From NCBI GenBank assembly GCA_023435565.1, contig JAEYRN010000009.1, positions 1 to 27,945 on the forward strand: a stretch of 27,945 nt of DNA. Reading direction: 5' to 3'. Of the stretch, positions 17,452 to 24,860 are shown one piece after another. Each line of letters begins with the position of its first letter. The stretch's first letter is position 1. Position numbers and translations under genes: made by a program. Source of the stretch: Bacillota bacterium. GTDB lineage: Bacteria; Bacillota; UBA4882; UBA8346. The notes beneath the pieces were generated by a model. The model was not told the origin of the DNA, ran no database searches, and saw only the letters and a program-made list of their open reading frames with translations.

Positions 17452-18327
17452 ATGAAAAAGAAGATTGTTCTCAATCTTATGATATTACTATCATTTATGG
17501 CTACATCCTTACTATCGGGTTGTGGCGGCGGTGGCAGTAACGGCGGCAGCGATAATTCGGGGATTACCGTAACAGTAAATCCCAGCACAGTAACCCTGGC
17601 GCCCTTGGGAACCCAAAAATTTACGGCGACAGTTACCGGCGCCTCCAATACCCAAGTTACTTGGCGAGTTGAAGAACCCGACGGCGGCACCATTGATAAT
17701 CAAGGCAACTATCAAGCACCCAACAAAACAGGTGATTTTCATGTGATTGCCACTAGTGTCGCCGATACCACCAAGAGCGCCAAAGCCGCGGTGCATGTGG
17801 TTTCCGGCGGCGGAGGCGAAAATAAACCTTATTACAGCGGTACAATTACCCTGGACCGGACCGGTAGAAATAATGGCGATCTTTTTTATGACGAGCATGA
17901 AGAATTTTCAGTCATTCGCCTGGAGGCTAAAAATGAGGATTACACCGTGTGGATGGCGACGGGTTCCACCAAATTAACGGTGAAAGGCAGTATCAACAAT
18001 ACCGTCTACGACCAGGAGAATAAGCCCCATCATACGATAACAACTAACGGTTGGAAAGATCCGGTTGCCGGCGATTATCAACTTGTCATAACATTTGATA
18101 AACCCAATCATAAGCTAATACTTGCAGCCGGGCCTTTTAAATATAATTGTACAAAGATGCCTTCGGGGGACCCCGTTGAAAATTTTATCTTTTTTTCCTT
18201 GATCGGGGTCATCAAAGGGGAACTGCCGATAAATACTTCCCAATTAATCGGCTCGACAACCATAGACCCGGAATCAAACGGCAGTAAACTGATTATTTCC
18301 TGGAATTTGACTCTACATTTGAACTAA
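17452..18327 (+). CDS. Lipoprotein with Ig-like (Big-type) domain, function unknown
   Basis: A 291-residue predicted lipoprotein. MKKKIVLNLMILLSFMATSL leads into the lipobox LLSGC with the lipidated Cys at about residue 23, then a Gly/Ser/Asn-rich spacer. Residues about 35-118 resemble a bacterial Ig-like repeat (ITVTVNPSTVTLAPLGTQKF, VTWRVEEPDGGTIDNQGNYQAP, VIATSVADTTKSAKAAVHV). The remaining part (about 128-291) is unrecognised and beta-rich. The in-frame ATG at 17353 would hide the signal peptide behind 33 charged residues and is rejected; ATG 17452 has AAGAGG upstream. It lies between the Kre9-like and OmpA-domain genes, probably in one transcript. Confidence 0.82.
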   Translation: MKKKIVLNLMILLSFMATSLLSGCGGGGSNGGSDNSGITVTVNPSTVTLAPLGTQKFTATVTGASNTQVTWRVEEPDGGTIDNQGNYQAPNKTGDFHVIATSVADTTKSAKAAVHVVSGGGGENKPYYSGTITLDRTGRNNGDLFYDEHEEFSVIRLEAKNEDYTVWMATGSTKLTVKGSINNTVYDQENKPHHTITTNGWKDPVAGDYQLVITFDKPNHKLILAAGPFKYNCTKMPSGDPVENFIFFSLIGVIKGELPINTSQLIGSTTIDPESNGSKLIISWNLTLHLN

Positions 18328-18345
18328 TAATTGGAGGCAATAATA

Positions 18346-19179
18346 ATGAAGAAACTAATCGTAATCATGCTTTTACTCTTTACTCTGGGATTGGCGACCG
18401 GATTGGCCGCTTCCGATCCCAACGACGCCGAGGGCAGCAAGGATCATCCGCTTTTTAACCGGATGCCCGGGTATTTTATCGAAACTTACGATGAGAAGGA
18501 TTTTGACAGCGCCAAGCTCTATACGGGGCCGAACATGAAAACCACGGCGGTGGAGGGACGCTGCACCAGGATCAAATACCGGGCCAACGACTATGACAAA
18601 CGGGCGAGCGGGGTCCAGATCTTGCGCAATTACGTTAATGCCGCCCAAAAGATCGGCGGGAAGATCGTCTATCAAACCGACCGGTACGAGACTTTGCAAA
18701 TTATCAAGAGCGGCACGGAGACCTGGGTTATGGTTGAGACCGGAGATGCCTGGTATCAATTGACCATTGTGGCTAAAGAAGCGATGAAACAAGATGTGGT
18801 GGCGGATGCGGCATCTCTGGCAAACAGTTTAAAGGAAACCGGCAAATTCGCCCTTTACGGCATTTATTTTGATACCGGCAAGTCGGAGATCAAACCTGAG
18901 TCGGAACCATCGTTAAAAGAGATTGCTAAGCTGCTCCAGAATGATCCCAAATTGAAACTTTATGTGGTCGGCCATACCGATAATGCCGGGACTTTTGATT
19001 ATAATCTCAAACTGTCCAAAGATCGGGCGGAGGCAGTGGTCAAAATTCTGACAAACAAGTATGGTATTACCGCTTCCCGGTTGCTTTCATTCGGCGCTGG
19101 ACCTGTTGCGCCGGTGGAGTCGAATCAGACTGAGGAAGGCCGGGCTAAAAACCGCCGGGTGGAACTGGTAGCACAATAA
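18346..19179 (+). CDS. OmpA-family protein with C-terminal peptidoglycan-binding domain
   Basis: A 277-residue exported protein. A signal peptide (MKKLIVIMLLLFTLGLATGLAAS) precedes an N-terminal region of about 130 residues (HPLFNRMPGYFIETYDEKDF, WVMVETGDAWYQLTIV) of the type found in front of OmpA domains in other bacteria. The C-terminal OmpA-like domain (about 165-277) shows IYFDTGKSEIKPES, LYVVGHTDNAGTFDYNLKLS, RAEAVVKIL and EEGRAKNRRVELV, including the Asp and Arg that contact diaminopimelate. GGAGG precedes ATG 18346, 18 nt after the lipoprotein stop. Codon use looks more GC-rich than in neighbouring genes. The domain is typical of diderms, which bears on the organism's envelope. Confidence 0.92.
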   Translation: MKKLIVIMLLLFTLGLATGLAASDPNDAEGSKDHPLFNRMPGYFIETYDEKDFDSAKLYTGPNMKTTAVEGRCTRIKYRANDYDKRASGVQILRNYVNAAQKIGGKIVYQTDRYETLQIIKSGTETWVMVETGDAWYQLTIVAKEAMKQDVVADAASLANSLKETGKFALYGIYFDTGKSEIKPESEPSLKEIAKLLQNDPKLKLYVVGHTDNAGTFDYNLKLSKDRAEAVVKILTNKYGITASRLLSFGAGPVAPVESNQTEEGRAKNRRVELVAQ

Positions 19180-19403
19180 GAAGTGTGAAGAGTGAAATAA
19201 AAATTGAGGCCCTGCCTTAGAAGGATTTTGAGAAACAAACTATACAAAACTGTGTGGCGATATCGGAACGAAAGCTTCGTTCCATTCTACGTTAGCCCCC
19301 GGCGGAATTAAAACAGATTATTGCCGGGTTAAAGGGTGATGGTTTTATTAGGGAGGTCTAGATTGATGGGTAAGGTTTGGGGATAAAGCTGTTTAATCAC
19401 GGG

Positions 19404-19422
19404 AATAGCTATAATAGCTATT
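19404..19422. promoter_or_regulatory. Perfect 9-bp palindrome centred on a TATAAT box
   Basis: AATAGCTAT (19404-19412), one central base, ATAGCTATT (19414-19422). TATAAT (19410-19415) forms its centre. It lies 18 nt before the membrane-protein start, so it may be a -10 element covered by an operator. No good -35 was found. The rest of 19180-19440 holds no gene; GGAACGAA/TTCGTTCC at 19265-19283 and CCCGGC/GCCGGG at 19298-19328 are hairpins without T-runs. Confidence 0.4.
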
Positions 19423-19440
19423 AATTTAAAGAGGTTCGCG

Positions 19441-19896
19441 ATGTTAAAGGACAAAGTGTTATTTGGGGCTTTAATTGGAATATTGGCAAATATTGTGATG
19501 GATATTCCCCAGTACCCGCTTTGGAAATTAAAAATTATCATGCATCCGCTATCTCATTATGCCGGAAGTCTTTTTATCGATGCAAATACACTCCACCATA
19601 GTTTGTTTGGCTCAGCTGTCAGTTTTTTTGCTGATTACAGTTATAGCGCTTTTTTGGGGATATTCTTTATTTACTTTCTTGAGTTTACCGGTAAACGTTA
19701 TTTTTTTCTAAAGGGTTTACTTTTTGGGGCTTTCATTTGGCTTTTTTCGTTTGGAGGATTGCGTTCTTTAGCCATGGTCAAACTTCGCCAAGTTGTACCC
19801 GGAGATTGGGGAATAATTTTCCTGCTTCATTTATTGTTTGGACTAGCTTTGGGTGTATTGGCCCGCTTTTTTGAAAAACGCGCTATTAACATATAG
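19441..19896 (+). CDS. Four-helix membrane protein, paralogue of the 22683-23486 protein
   Basis: A 151-residue hydrophobic protein with helices near 5-22, 55-80, 92-115 and 122-143. It shares a pattern with the N-terminal half of the protein at 22683-23486: DKV...GALIGI.AN near the start, [F/Y]..LKG..FG..IW in the middle and HL.FGLA.....E near the end. No function is recognised; the layout faintly recalls YqhR-type Firmicutes membrane proteins, but I would not assign it. The start ATG 19441 has AGAGG 9 nt upstream. It is transcribed toward iorAB and separated from it by a terminator-like hairpin. Confidence 0.75.
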   Translation: MLKDKVLFGALIGILANIVMDIPQYPLWKLKIIMHPLSHYAGSLFIDANTLHHSLFGSAVSFFADYSYSAFLGIFFIYFLEFTGKRYFFLKGLLFGAFIWLFSFGGLRSLAMVKLRQVVPGDWGIIFLLHLLFGLALGVLARFFEKRAINI

Positions 19897-19931
19897 CTTA
19901 AATCCATAATGTTAAATAGAATATCAATTGA

Positions 19932-19963
19932 AGAGACTGTTGTTTCTTTTTGCAACAGCCTCT
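19932..19963. terminator. Hairpin between convergent genes
   Basis: AGAGACTGTTG (19932-19942) pairs with CAACAGCCTCT (19953-19963) with one mismatch. The loop is T-rich but no strong T-run follows on either strand, so termination is likely but not certain. It could serve both the membrane-protein gene and iorB. Confidence 0.5.
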
Positions 19964-19983
19964 GTTGACCAATTTAAAATTTT

Positions 19984-20556
19984 TTAAATATTATACCCTG
20001 CTTCAAATGCTTTTAGATTAACATCAAGCGCTTTGGAAGGAATTACTTCATGGATGGCTTCAAGCCAAACATTCTTTTCAATAGCACTGTTTTTAGCCGC
20101 CAGTCCTAGTAGAACCACATTAATAGCTTTGATATTTCCACAATCTTTGGCAATCTTTAAGGCATCAATGGAGATCAGCTCAGGGATCCTCTCTTTTAGT
20201 CGTTGAATAATGGATTCTGGATACTTGGCCTTACCAGTGATTACCGGCATTGGGTCAATTCGTTGATCATTCACAATTAATTTTCCGTTGGCTTTTAAAT
20301 AATCTACCCAGCGTAACGCCTCTAATTTTTCGAAAGCTAAGATTAGATCGGCTTCACCTTTTTCAATCAAAGGTGAATAGACTTTTTTACCAAATTTAAC
20401 ATAGGTAACGACGCTTCCGCCCCGCTGCGACATACCGTGGACTTCCGATACTTTCACATCGGAGTTGATCTTTAGGGCCAGGTTACCTAATACTCTGCTA
20501 GTAAGTAATGTCCCTTGCCCGCCAACACCGACAATCATGATTTTTAAATCATTCAT
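19984..20556 (-). CDS. iorB: Indolepyruvate:ferredoxin oxidoreductase beta subunit IorB
   Basis: The gamma-type (pyruvate-ferredoxin oxidoreductase-like) subunit that works with IorA to oxidatively decarboxylate aryl pyruvates to aryl-acetyl-CoA while reducing ferredoxin. It has 190 residues: MIVGVGGQGTLLTSRVLG at the N-terminus (CoA/redox subunit signature), EVHGMSQRGGSVVTYVKFG, ADLILAFEKLEALRW, and INVVLLGLAAK. The start is taken as the ATG overlapping the iorA stop by 8 nt, nine codons inside the longest frame, which fits family N-termini. Translation is probably coupled to iorA. Confidence 0.94.
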   Translation of the reverse strand: MNDLKIMIVGVGGQGTLLTSRVLGNLALKINSDVKVSEVHGMSQRGGSVVTYVKFGKKVYSPLIEKGEADLILAFEKLEALRWVDYLKANGKLIVNDQRIDPMPVITGKAKYPESIIQRLKERIPELISIDALKIAKDCGNIKAINVVLLGLAAKNSAIEKNVWLEAIHEVIPSKALDVNLKAFEAGYNI

Positions 20557-22294
20557 TGTTTTCACCAGCTTTCGTAATCGCATTAAACTTGCATAACTCC
20601 GTACAAAGTCCGCAACCTAAACAAAGGGCTTCATTAATTTGAATGGAATCGCCTCGATCGACAATGGCCGGACAGGCTATTTTCAGGCACATTTTGCATT
20701 TTTTACAACGATCCTGATTAATAGTTAACGGTCCTTTGTATTTAACATGTTTTAGAAGAGCGCAAGGGCGCTGGGAAATGATTACGGATGGTTCTACGGC
20801 AGCGGTTTCTTCACGTACAATTTTTTCAAACTCATTAATATCAAAGGGATCGGCTACTCGGACCCGGTTTACGCCAACGGCTTTGGCGAGGTTGACGAGG
20901 TCAACCTGTTTGGTCTGTTCTCCTTTAATGGTAAAACCGGTGGACGGATTATGCTGGTGTCCGGTCATTCCGGTAATCGAATTATCCAAAATTATTACCG
21001 TTGAGTTCCCTTTATTATAAACAATGTCGATTAGACCGGTAATCCCGGAATGGATAAAGGTTGAATCCCCGATAATAGCGACGGTTTTCTTGCCAAAATT
21101 CACACCGCGGGCTTTTTCCATACCATGGGCTGCTCCGATACTGGCGCCCATACAAATACAGGTATCGATTGACTCTACTGGAGGCAAGGCTCCCAAGGTG
21201 TAACACCCAATATCTCCGCTGACGGTCAGTCCCAATTTTTTTAGAACGTAAAACATACCCCGATGGGGGCAACCGGGACACATTACTGGCGGCCTAATCG
21301 GGATTATTTCATCAAAAGCTGGTTTGGTTTCATTTTTTATACCTAGGATTCTTTCTTTGATTAATTGGGCGTTTAACTCCCCGGTTACAGGTAAAAGGTT
21401 TTTTCCATTCACCGGGAGTCTCATCTTGTGTATTTGATCTTCAATAAATGGTTCCAATTCTTCGATTACATAAAGGGTTTTAACCTCATTGGCAAATTGG
21501 CGGATTAGTTTTTCCGGCAAAGGATGGACCATCCCTAATTTTAGATAGGATACTTCCCCCAAGGCTTCTCTGGCATATTGATAAGCTATACCGCTCGTTA
21601 TAACCCCAATATCTTTACTACCCCATTCGATTTGGTTAAGTTCCGAGCTATCGGCAAAATTCCGTAACGCCGCCATTCTTTTTTCGACTTCAGGATGCCT
21701 TTTCTTAGCCATAGCCGGCATCATCACATATTTATTGGGGTTTTTACAATAATTTTTTAGTTGGTATTCGTTTCTGGCTCCAAGCTCTACAATACTTTGG
21801 GAGTGAGCGATCCTGGTGGTGAGCCGAATGATTATAGGAGTATCATATTCCTCACTAATTTGGTAGGCCAGTTTCACAAAATCTTTACATTCCTGACTGT
21901 CTGCCGGTTCAAGCATCGGGACTTTGGATGAACGGGCATAAAAGCGGCTGTCTTGTTCATTTTGGGAGCTATGCATCCCGGGATCGTCGGCTACCATAAT
22001 CACCAAACCGCCGTTTACTCCGGTATAGGATGCAGTAAAAAGCGGATCAGCCGCAACGTTCAGACCAACATGCTTCATGGAACAGATTGATCTTGCTCCG
22101 GCAATCGCGGCACCGACAGCGACTTCGAGAGCTACTTTTTCATTGGGCGACCATTCGGAGTATATTTCGTCGTATTCGGCAATGCTTTCGGTGATTTCGG
22201 TACTTGGTGTTCCAGGATAGGCTGCAGCCACGGTCACCCCGGCTTCGTAAGCGCCTCTGGCGACGGCTTCATTGCCGAGCATCAGCTTTTTCAT
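20549..22294 (-). CDS. iorA: Indolepyruvate:ferredoxin oxidoreductase alpha subunit IorA
   Basis: The catalytic ThDP subunit, 581 residues. The N-terminal transketolase-like pyrimidine domain has GNEAVARGAYEAGVTVAAAYPGTPSTEITE and EWSPNEKVALEVAVGAAIAG. CPGCPHRGMFYVL and GDIGCYTLGALPP lead to the ThDP site with GDSTFIHSG...ILDNSITGMTG. The C-terminus carries a two-cluster ferredoxin domain, with CKKCKMCLKIAC and CLGCGLCTELC. It uses ThDP made by the thiamine pathway and ferredoxin, so it belongs to anaerobic amino-acid metabolism. ATG 22294 has AAAGGAGG upstream and is preferred to the frame opening at 22354. Confidence 0.97.
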   Translation of the reverse strand: MKKLMLGNEAVARGAYEAGVTVAAAYPGTPSTEITESIAEYDEIYSEWSPNEKVALEVAVGAAIAGARSICSMKHVGLNVAADPLFTASYTGVNGGLVIMVADDPGMHSSQNEQDSRFYARSSKVPMLEPADSQECKDFVKLAYQISEEYDTPIIIRLTTRIAHSQSIVELGARNEYQLKNYCKNPNKYVMMPAMAKKRHPEVEKRMAALRNFADSSELNQIEWGSKDIGVITSGIAYQYAREALGEVSYLKLGMVHPLPEKLIRQFANEVKTLYVIEELEPFIEDQIHKMRLPVNGKNLLPVTGELNAQLIKERILGIKNETKPAFDEIIPIRPPVMCPGCPHRGMFYVLKKLGLTVSGDIGCYTLGALPPVESIDTCICMGASIGAAHGMEKARGVNFGKKTVAIIGDSTFIHSGITGLIDIVYNKGNSTVIILDNSITGMTGHQHNPSTGFTIKGEQTKQVDLVNLAKAVGVNRVRVADPFDINEFEKIVREETAAVEPSVIISQRPCALLKHVKYKGPLTINQDRCKKCKMCLKIACPAIVDRGDSIQINEALCLGCGLCTELCKFNAITKAGENNE

Positions 22295-22473
22295 GTTGTT
22301 CCTCCTTTGGAATGATATGTGATATATTATATTTGATTGCAATGATGTTGTCAAAAAGTAGTAGTCAGGAGACAGGATTCAGGAGTTATTAGTGAAGGCT
22401 AATTCGGAGATGATTGTTAAATATCGTATTCGTAACTGTAATAAAAAATATTAGGTTATGGTGTACGAAATGA

Positions 22474-22638
22474 AGAGAAGACCTTGATCCCAAATTTACG
22501 GTAGTGCTTGACTTGGTGCGGAAGTTTCAAATAATGTTATTGTCCTTGGATGGTATTTTACAGTATGGTCACCCGGAGGCTGCCGAAGTTTTGAACTCCG
22601 GGATGGTGAACATCCCTTACCGGCCGGACATGCTCTAA
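22474..22638 (+). other. 54-codon open stretch, possible gene remnant, in a 388-nt gap
   Basis: The gap 22295-22682 between iorA and the cupin-fusion gene has no recognised gene. One frame is open from just after a TGA at 22471 to TAA at 22636-22638 and reads like real protein (VLDLVRKFQIMLLSLDGIL, then GHPEAAEVLNSGMVNIPYRP). Possible starts are GTG 22504 or ATG 22534, neither with a clear ribosome binding site. It may be a decayed gene end or chance; no family is recognised. Confidence 0.25.
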
Positions 22639-22682
22639 TTGGCAAAGAGTAGTTAAGGATCATGAAGTGCATTTTATTGTTC

Positions 22683-23486
22683 TCAGTTATTAAACACTAC
22701 TGTGAGGAACATTTTAAATCTTTCAACCGCAAAAAGAGCGTGCCGGATGTTAGCAGGCATTACAATGGCTTCTCCTTGTTTTAGTTGAAATTGTTGATCA
22801 CCGATGGTAATTCTGGCTTGCCCGTCAAGTATCTGGACCAGTGCATCGCCGGATGAAGCATGGGAGCTAATCTCTTCATCCTTATCAAAAGCGAAGAAAG
22901 TGAGGCTGAGGTTTGGTCCTTGTGACAGAGTTCTACTTATAACTTGACCTTCTTGATAATCGACCTGAGACGCAAAATTGATCGTTTGAGCAAAAGGGAT
23001 GTTTTTTATTAATTTTTCACTCAAATTAATGCTCCTAGCTTGTTTTTTGTCTTTGATAACCACTTCAAATAAAGCCATAGCCAATCCGAAAATTAAATGG
23101 GCAAATAAAGCCACTATTACAGTTGAAGCGGTGACAGGTAGTTTTTCTTGGACGGATTGTCCGAGAATTGTACCAAATAATCCGACCCATATCGTTAGCC
23201 CAAATCCCGCTCCTTTTAGATAACGGTATTTTCGACTGCTGTAATCCATAAAAAATACAAAAACTACTCCTAAAATTGCAGCCGTTATAAAGTCGGCGGT
23301 TCCCCCAATTAAATAGGCGGCCGGCTTATAAAGTTCGTCTTTTTGCATAAATCGGGTGGCGACTATTTGCCAAAACACCACGGGAGACCAGCCTATTTGG
23401 AAACATATATAGTTAAATGCAAGTTTTAAGCTATTGGCGCAAATACCAATTAAAGCGCCGCGAATGACTTTATCATTAATCTGCAA
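22683..23486 (-). CDS. Four-helix membrane domain fused to a cupin domain
   Basis: A 267-residue protein. Residues 1-150 form a four-helix membrane domain related to the 151-residue protein at 19441-19896 (DKVIRGALIGICAN, YRYLKGAGFGLTIWVGLFG, HLIFGLAMALFEVV). Residues about 158-267 are a cupin of the small conserved-barrel type: SLTFFAFDKDEEISSHASSG, DALVQILDGQARITIGDQQF, LKQGEAIVMPANIRHALFAV and FKMFLTVV. The first metal motif reads HAS rather than HxH; His in IRHAL is kept, so metal binding may be altered. The start is TTG 23486 with GAGGGG upstream. Function is unknown; a membrane-tethered ligand sensor or small-molecule enzyme is possible. Confidence 0.82.
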   Translation of the reverse strand: MQINDKVIRGALIGICANSLKLAFNYICFQIGWSPVVFWQIVATRFMQKDELYKPAAYLIGGTADFITAAILGVVFVFFMDYSSRKYRYLKGAGFGLTIWVGLFGTILGQSVQEKLPVTASTVIVALFAHLIFGLAMALFEVVIKDKKQARSINLSEKLIKNIPFAQTINFASQVDYQEGQVISRTLSQGPNLSLTFFAFDKDEEISSHASSGDALVQILDGQARITIGDQQFQLKQGEAIVMPANIRHALFAVERFKMFLTVVFNN

Positions 23487-23678
23487 ATAAAAAAACCCCT
23501 CTATATTAGTATATCCTGGAGTTACATTTTTATTAAGAGGAGAGTGTTTTTTTTAGATATTTTCCTTTGAGTGAGGTAGTTAATAGGGTTTTTTTGAGGG
23601 TAAGAACCTTCTATGTACTCCTATATAAATATTTTTTACGGATTATTGAATAGTGATTTAGCAAAATTAGTTTTTGAG

Positions 23679-23708
23679 TTGACAATGTAATAATATTGTT
23701 AGTAATAA
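23679..23708 (+). promoter_or_regulatory. Candidate promoter in a 474-nt AT-rich gap
   Basis: TTGACA (23679-23684), 18 nt, TAATAA (23703-23708). A small inverted repeat ACAAATT/AATTTGT follows at 23710-23727. The gap 23487-23960 contains no gene. The promoter is about 250 nt before the next gene, leaving a long leader that includes the repeats listed separately. Confidence 0.4.
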
Positions 23709-23863
23709 TACAAATTTAACAATTTGTAATGATTTTTAGCTAATAAATTTCATTAATATGCCGATTATTATAGCAATAAAGGAATTAGTAATTTGCTAGA
23801 CCTGGTTTTCAAATATGAAGTCGCTAGGTGCTAGCTTAATTTTTCCCCATTTATATTTATTTT

Positions 23864-23944
23864 GGAAGTTAACTAAAAATATTTCCGAGTTGTCGTTCCG
23901 GTTTCTTAGTTTTAGGTTCCGAAAGTCAGGAAGTTAACTAAAAA
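23864..23944. repeat. Two 16-bp direct repeats 65 bp apart
   Basis: GGAAGTTAACTAAAAA occurs at 23864-23879 and again at 23929-23944, the second copy just before the ribosome binding site of the small gene at 23961. Each contains the palindrome AGTTAACT. GCTAG-GTG-CTAGC (23822-23834) is a further inverted repeat just upstream. They could be operator sites or the footprint of a past insertion or deletion. Confidence 0.6.
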
Positions 23945-23960
23945 CCAGGGAGGGCTGAAG

Positions 23961-24236
23961 ATGGAAATGATGATAGCTTTGGGGAAAGTAAATGAAACTG
24001 CTACTCGTTACCAATTGGGAAACTGCACGATTATTGCCGGAACATTGCATGGCGGATGGGCGCTTCAAATCGAAGCCCCAAACCGGTTGCCCACTGAGGA
24101 GGAGATTGATTTGGCAGTGAAGATGTTGATTCCCAGGTGGGTGAGTCTGGTAACTGAGGATTTACGGATGAATGACCCGGAGACTCAATATACTGTATTG
24201 TTAAAGGAACGGGATACTGAAATATTACCGGATTAA
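23961..24236 (+). CDS. Small hypothetical protein
   Basis: A 91-residue protein with a good ribosome binding site (GGGAGG, 7 nt before ATG 23961). Its text (NCTIIAGTLHGGWALQIEAP, RLPTEEEIDLAVKMLIPRWV, YTVLLKERD) suggests a compact alpha/beta fold. The layout, a Gly-Gly-Trp strand followed by a P-T-x-x-E-I-x-x-A helix, weakly recalls small phage-associated DUF proteins, but I do not assign it. No cysteine cluster, signal peptide or membrane helix is present. Confidence 0.7.
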   Translation: MEMMIALGKVNETATRYQLGNCTIIAGTLHGGWALQIEAPNRLPTEEEIDLAVKMLIPRWVSLVTEDLRMNDPETQYTVLLKERDTEILPD

Positions 24237-24253
24237 AAAAGAAATTAATTAAC

Positions 24254-24284
24254 AGAGGACCGGTCTTGAAATGACTGGTCCTCT
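24254..24284 (+). terminator. Hairpin after the small gene
   Basis: AGAGGACCGGTC (24254-24265) pairs with GACTGGTCCTCT (24273-24284) through a 12-bp stem with one G-T pair and a 7-nt loop. Only TT follows, so it is a weak or non-canonical terminator 18 nt after the stop codon. Confidence 0.55.
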
Positions 24285-24331
24285 TGCCGTAAAAGAGCGG
24301 AGTAAAATAAAAATTGAAAACAATAGTATGA

Positions 24332-24736
24332 TTATATTATTATTATCGGGACGCTATCGCCCGTTGCTTCGATTATCTGATGGGCGTCAACGCCGTCGTT
24401 CATAGTTTTATTACCGGATACGGCTCTTATCCAAGAAATTTCCGGTTCAATATTCACCACCGTTATTTCGCCTATCAGCATAATAAGAATTATCCCATGC
24501 CCCCTCCGGGAATCGTTATCGGTGGTCCCAACCAAACGGTTTCCGATTGGGACAGTCTGATGTTGGGTTGCGCTTTCCCGACGAGGATTAACTCCAAGGG
24601 AGAAGTGGTGGCGACTTATCCAGCCAAGGCTTTTTATAACCATATCAGCGCTTACGCCTCCACTGAGGAGGCCATAAACTGGAACGCGGCACTGGCCTGG
24701 ATAGCCGCTTTCACCCACGAAAAACTGGGTGAGTAA
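24332..24736 (+). pseudogene. C-terminal remnant of a GH9 cellulase
   Basis: The frame is open from 24332 to TAA 24734-24736, and its sequence matches only the last 130 or so residues of glycoside hydrolase family 9 enzymes: DYLMGVNAVVHSFITGYGS, the substrate-binding NIHHR, PPPGIVIGGPN and STEEAINWNAALAWIAAF. The C-terminal GH9 signature is present except that its conserved Asp is Asn (FYNHISAY...EEA). Everything upstream, including the nucleophile/base region, is missing; the frame begins in a TAT-rich microsatellite (24331-24346). No ribosome binding site precedes ATG 24380. It is most likely a dead fragment left by deletion. Confidence 0.85.
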
Positions 24737-24801
24737 TGAGCAGGGCAACAGCCATTCGGTCAGCGTAACCACCAAATCCTAAACCGGTTCTTATGGAGTA
24801 A

Positions 24802-24836
24802 AAAAGTCCCGGAAGCCTTTGGCCTCCGGGACTTTT
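24802..24836. terminator. Bidirectional intrinsic terminator
   Basis: AAAAGTCCCGGAAGCC pairs with GGCCTCCGGGACTTTT around TTT with one mismatch, flanked by A-run and T-run. It lies between the GH9 remnant and the convergent DUF998 gene and can serve both. Confidence 0.85.
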
Positions 24837-24860
24837 CTCACCTAGCTCTTTAACGCGCGC

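Noticed and set aside
23864..23944. CRISPR array
   Set aside because: Only two copies of a 16-bp repeat, no further spacers and no cas genes nearby.
24332..24775. Minus-strand frame of 147 codons opposite the GH9 remnant
   Set aside because: Its sequence resembles no protein family and it is the shadow of the GH9 reading frame.
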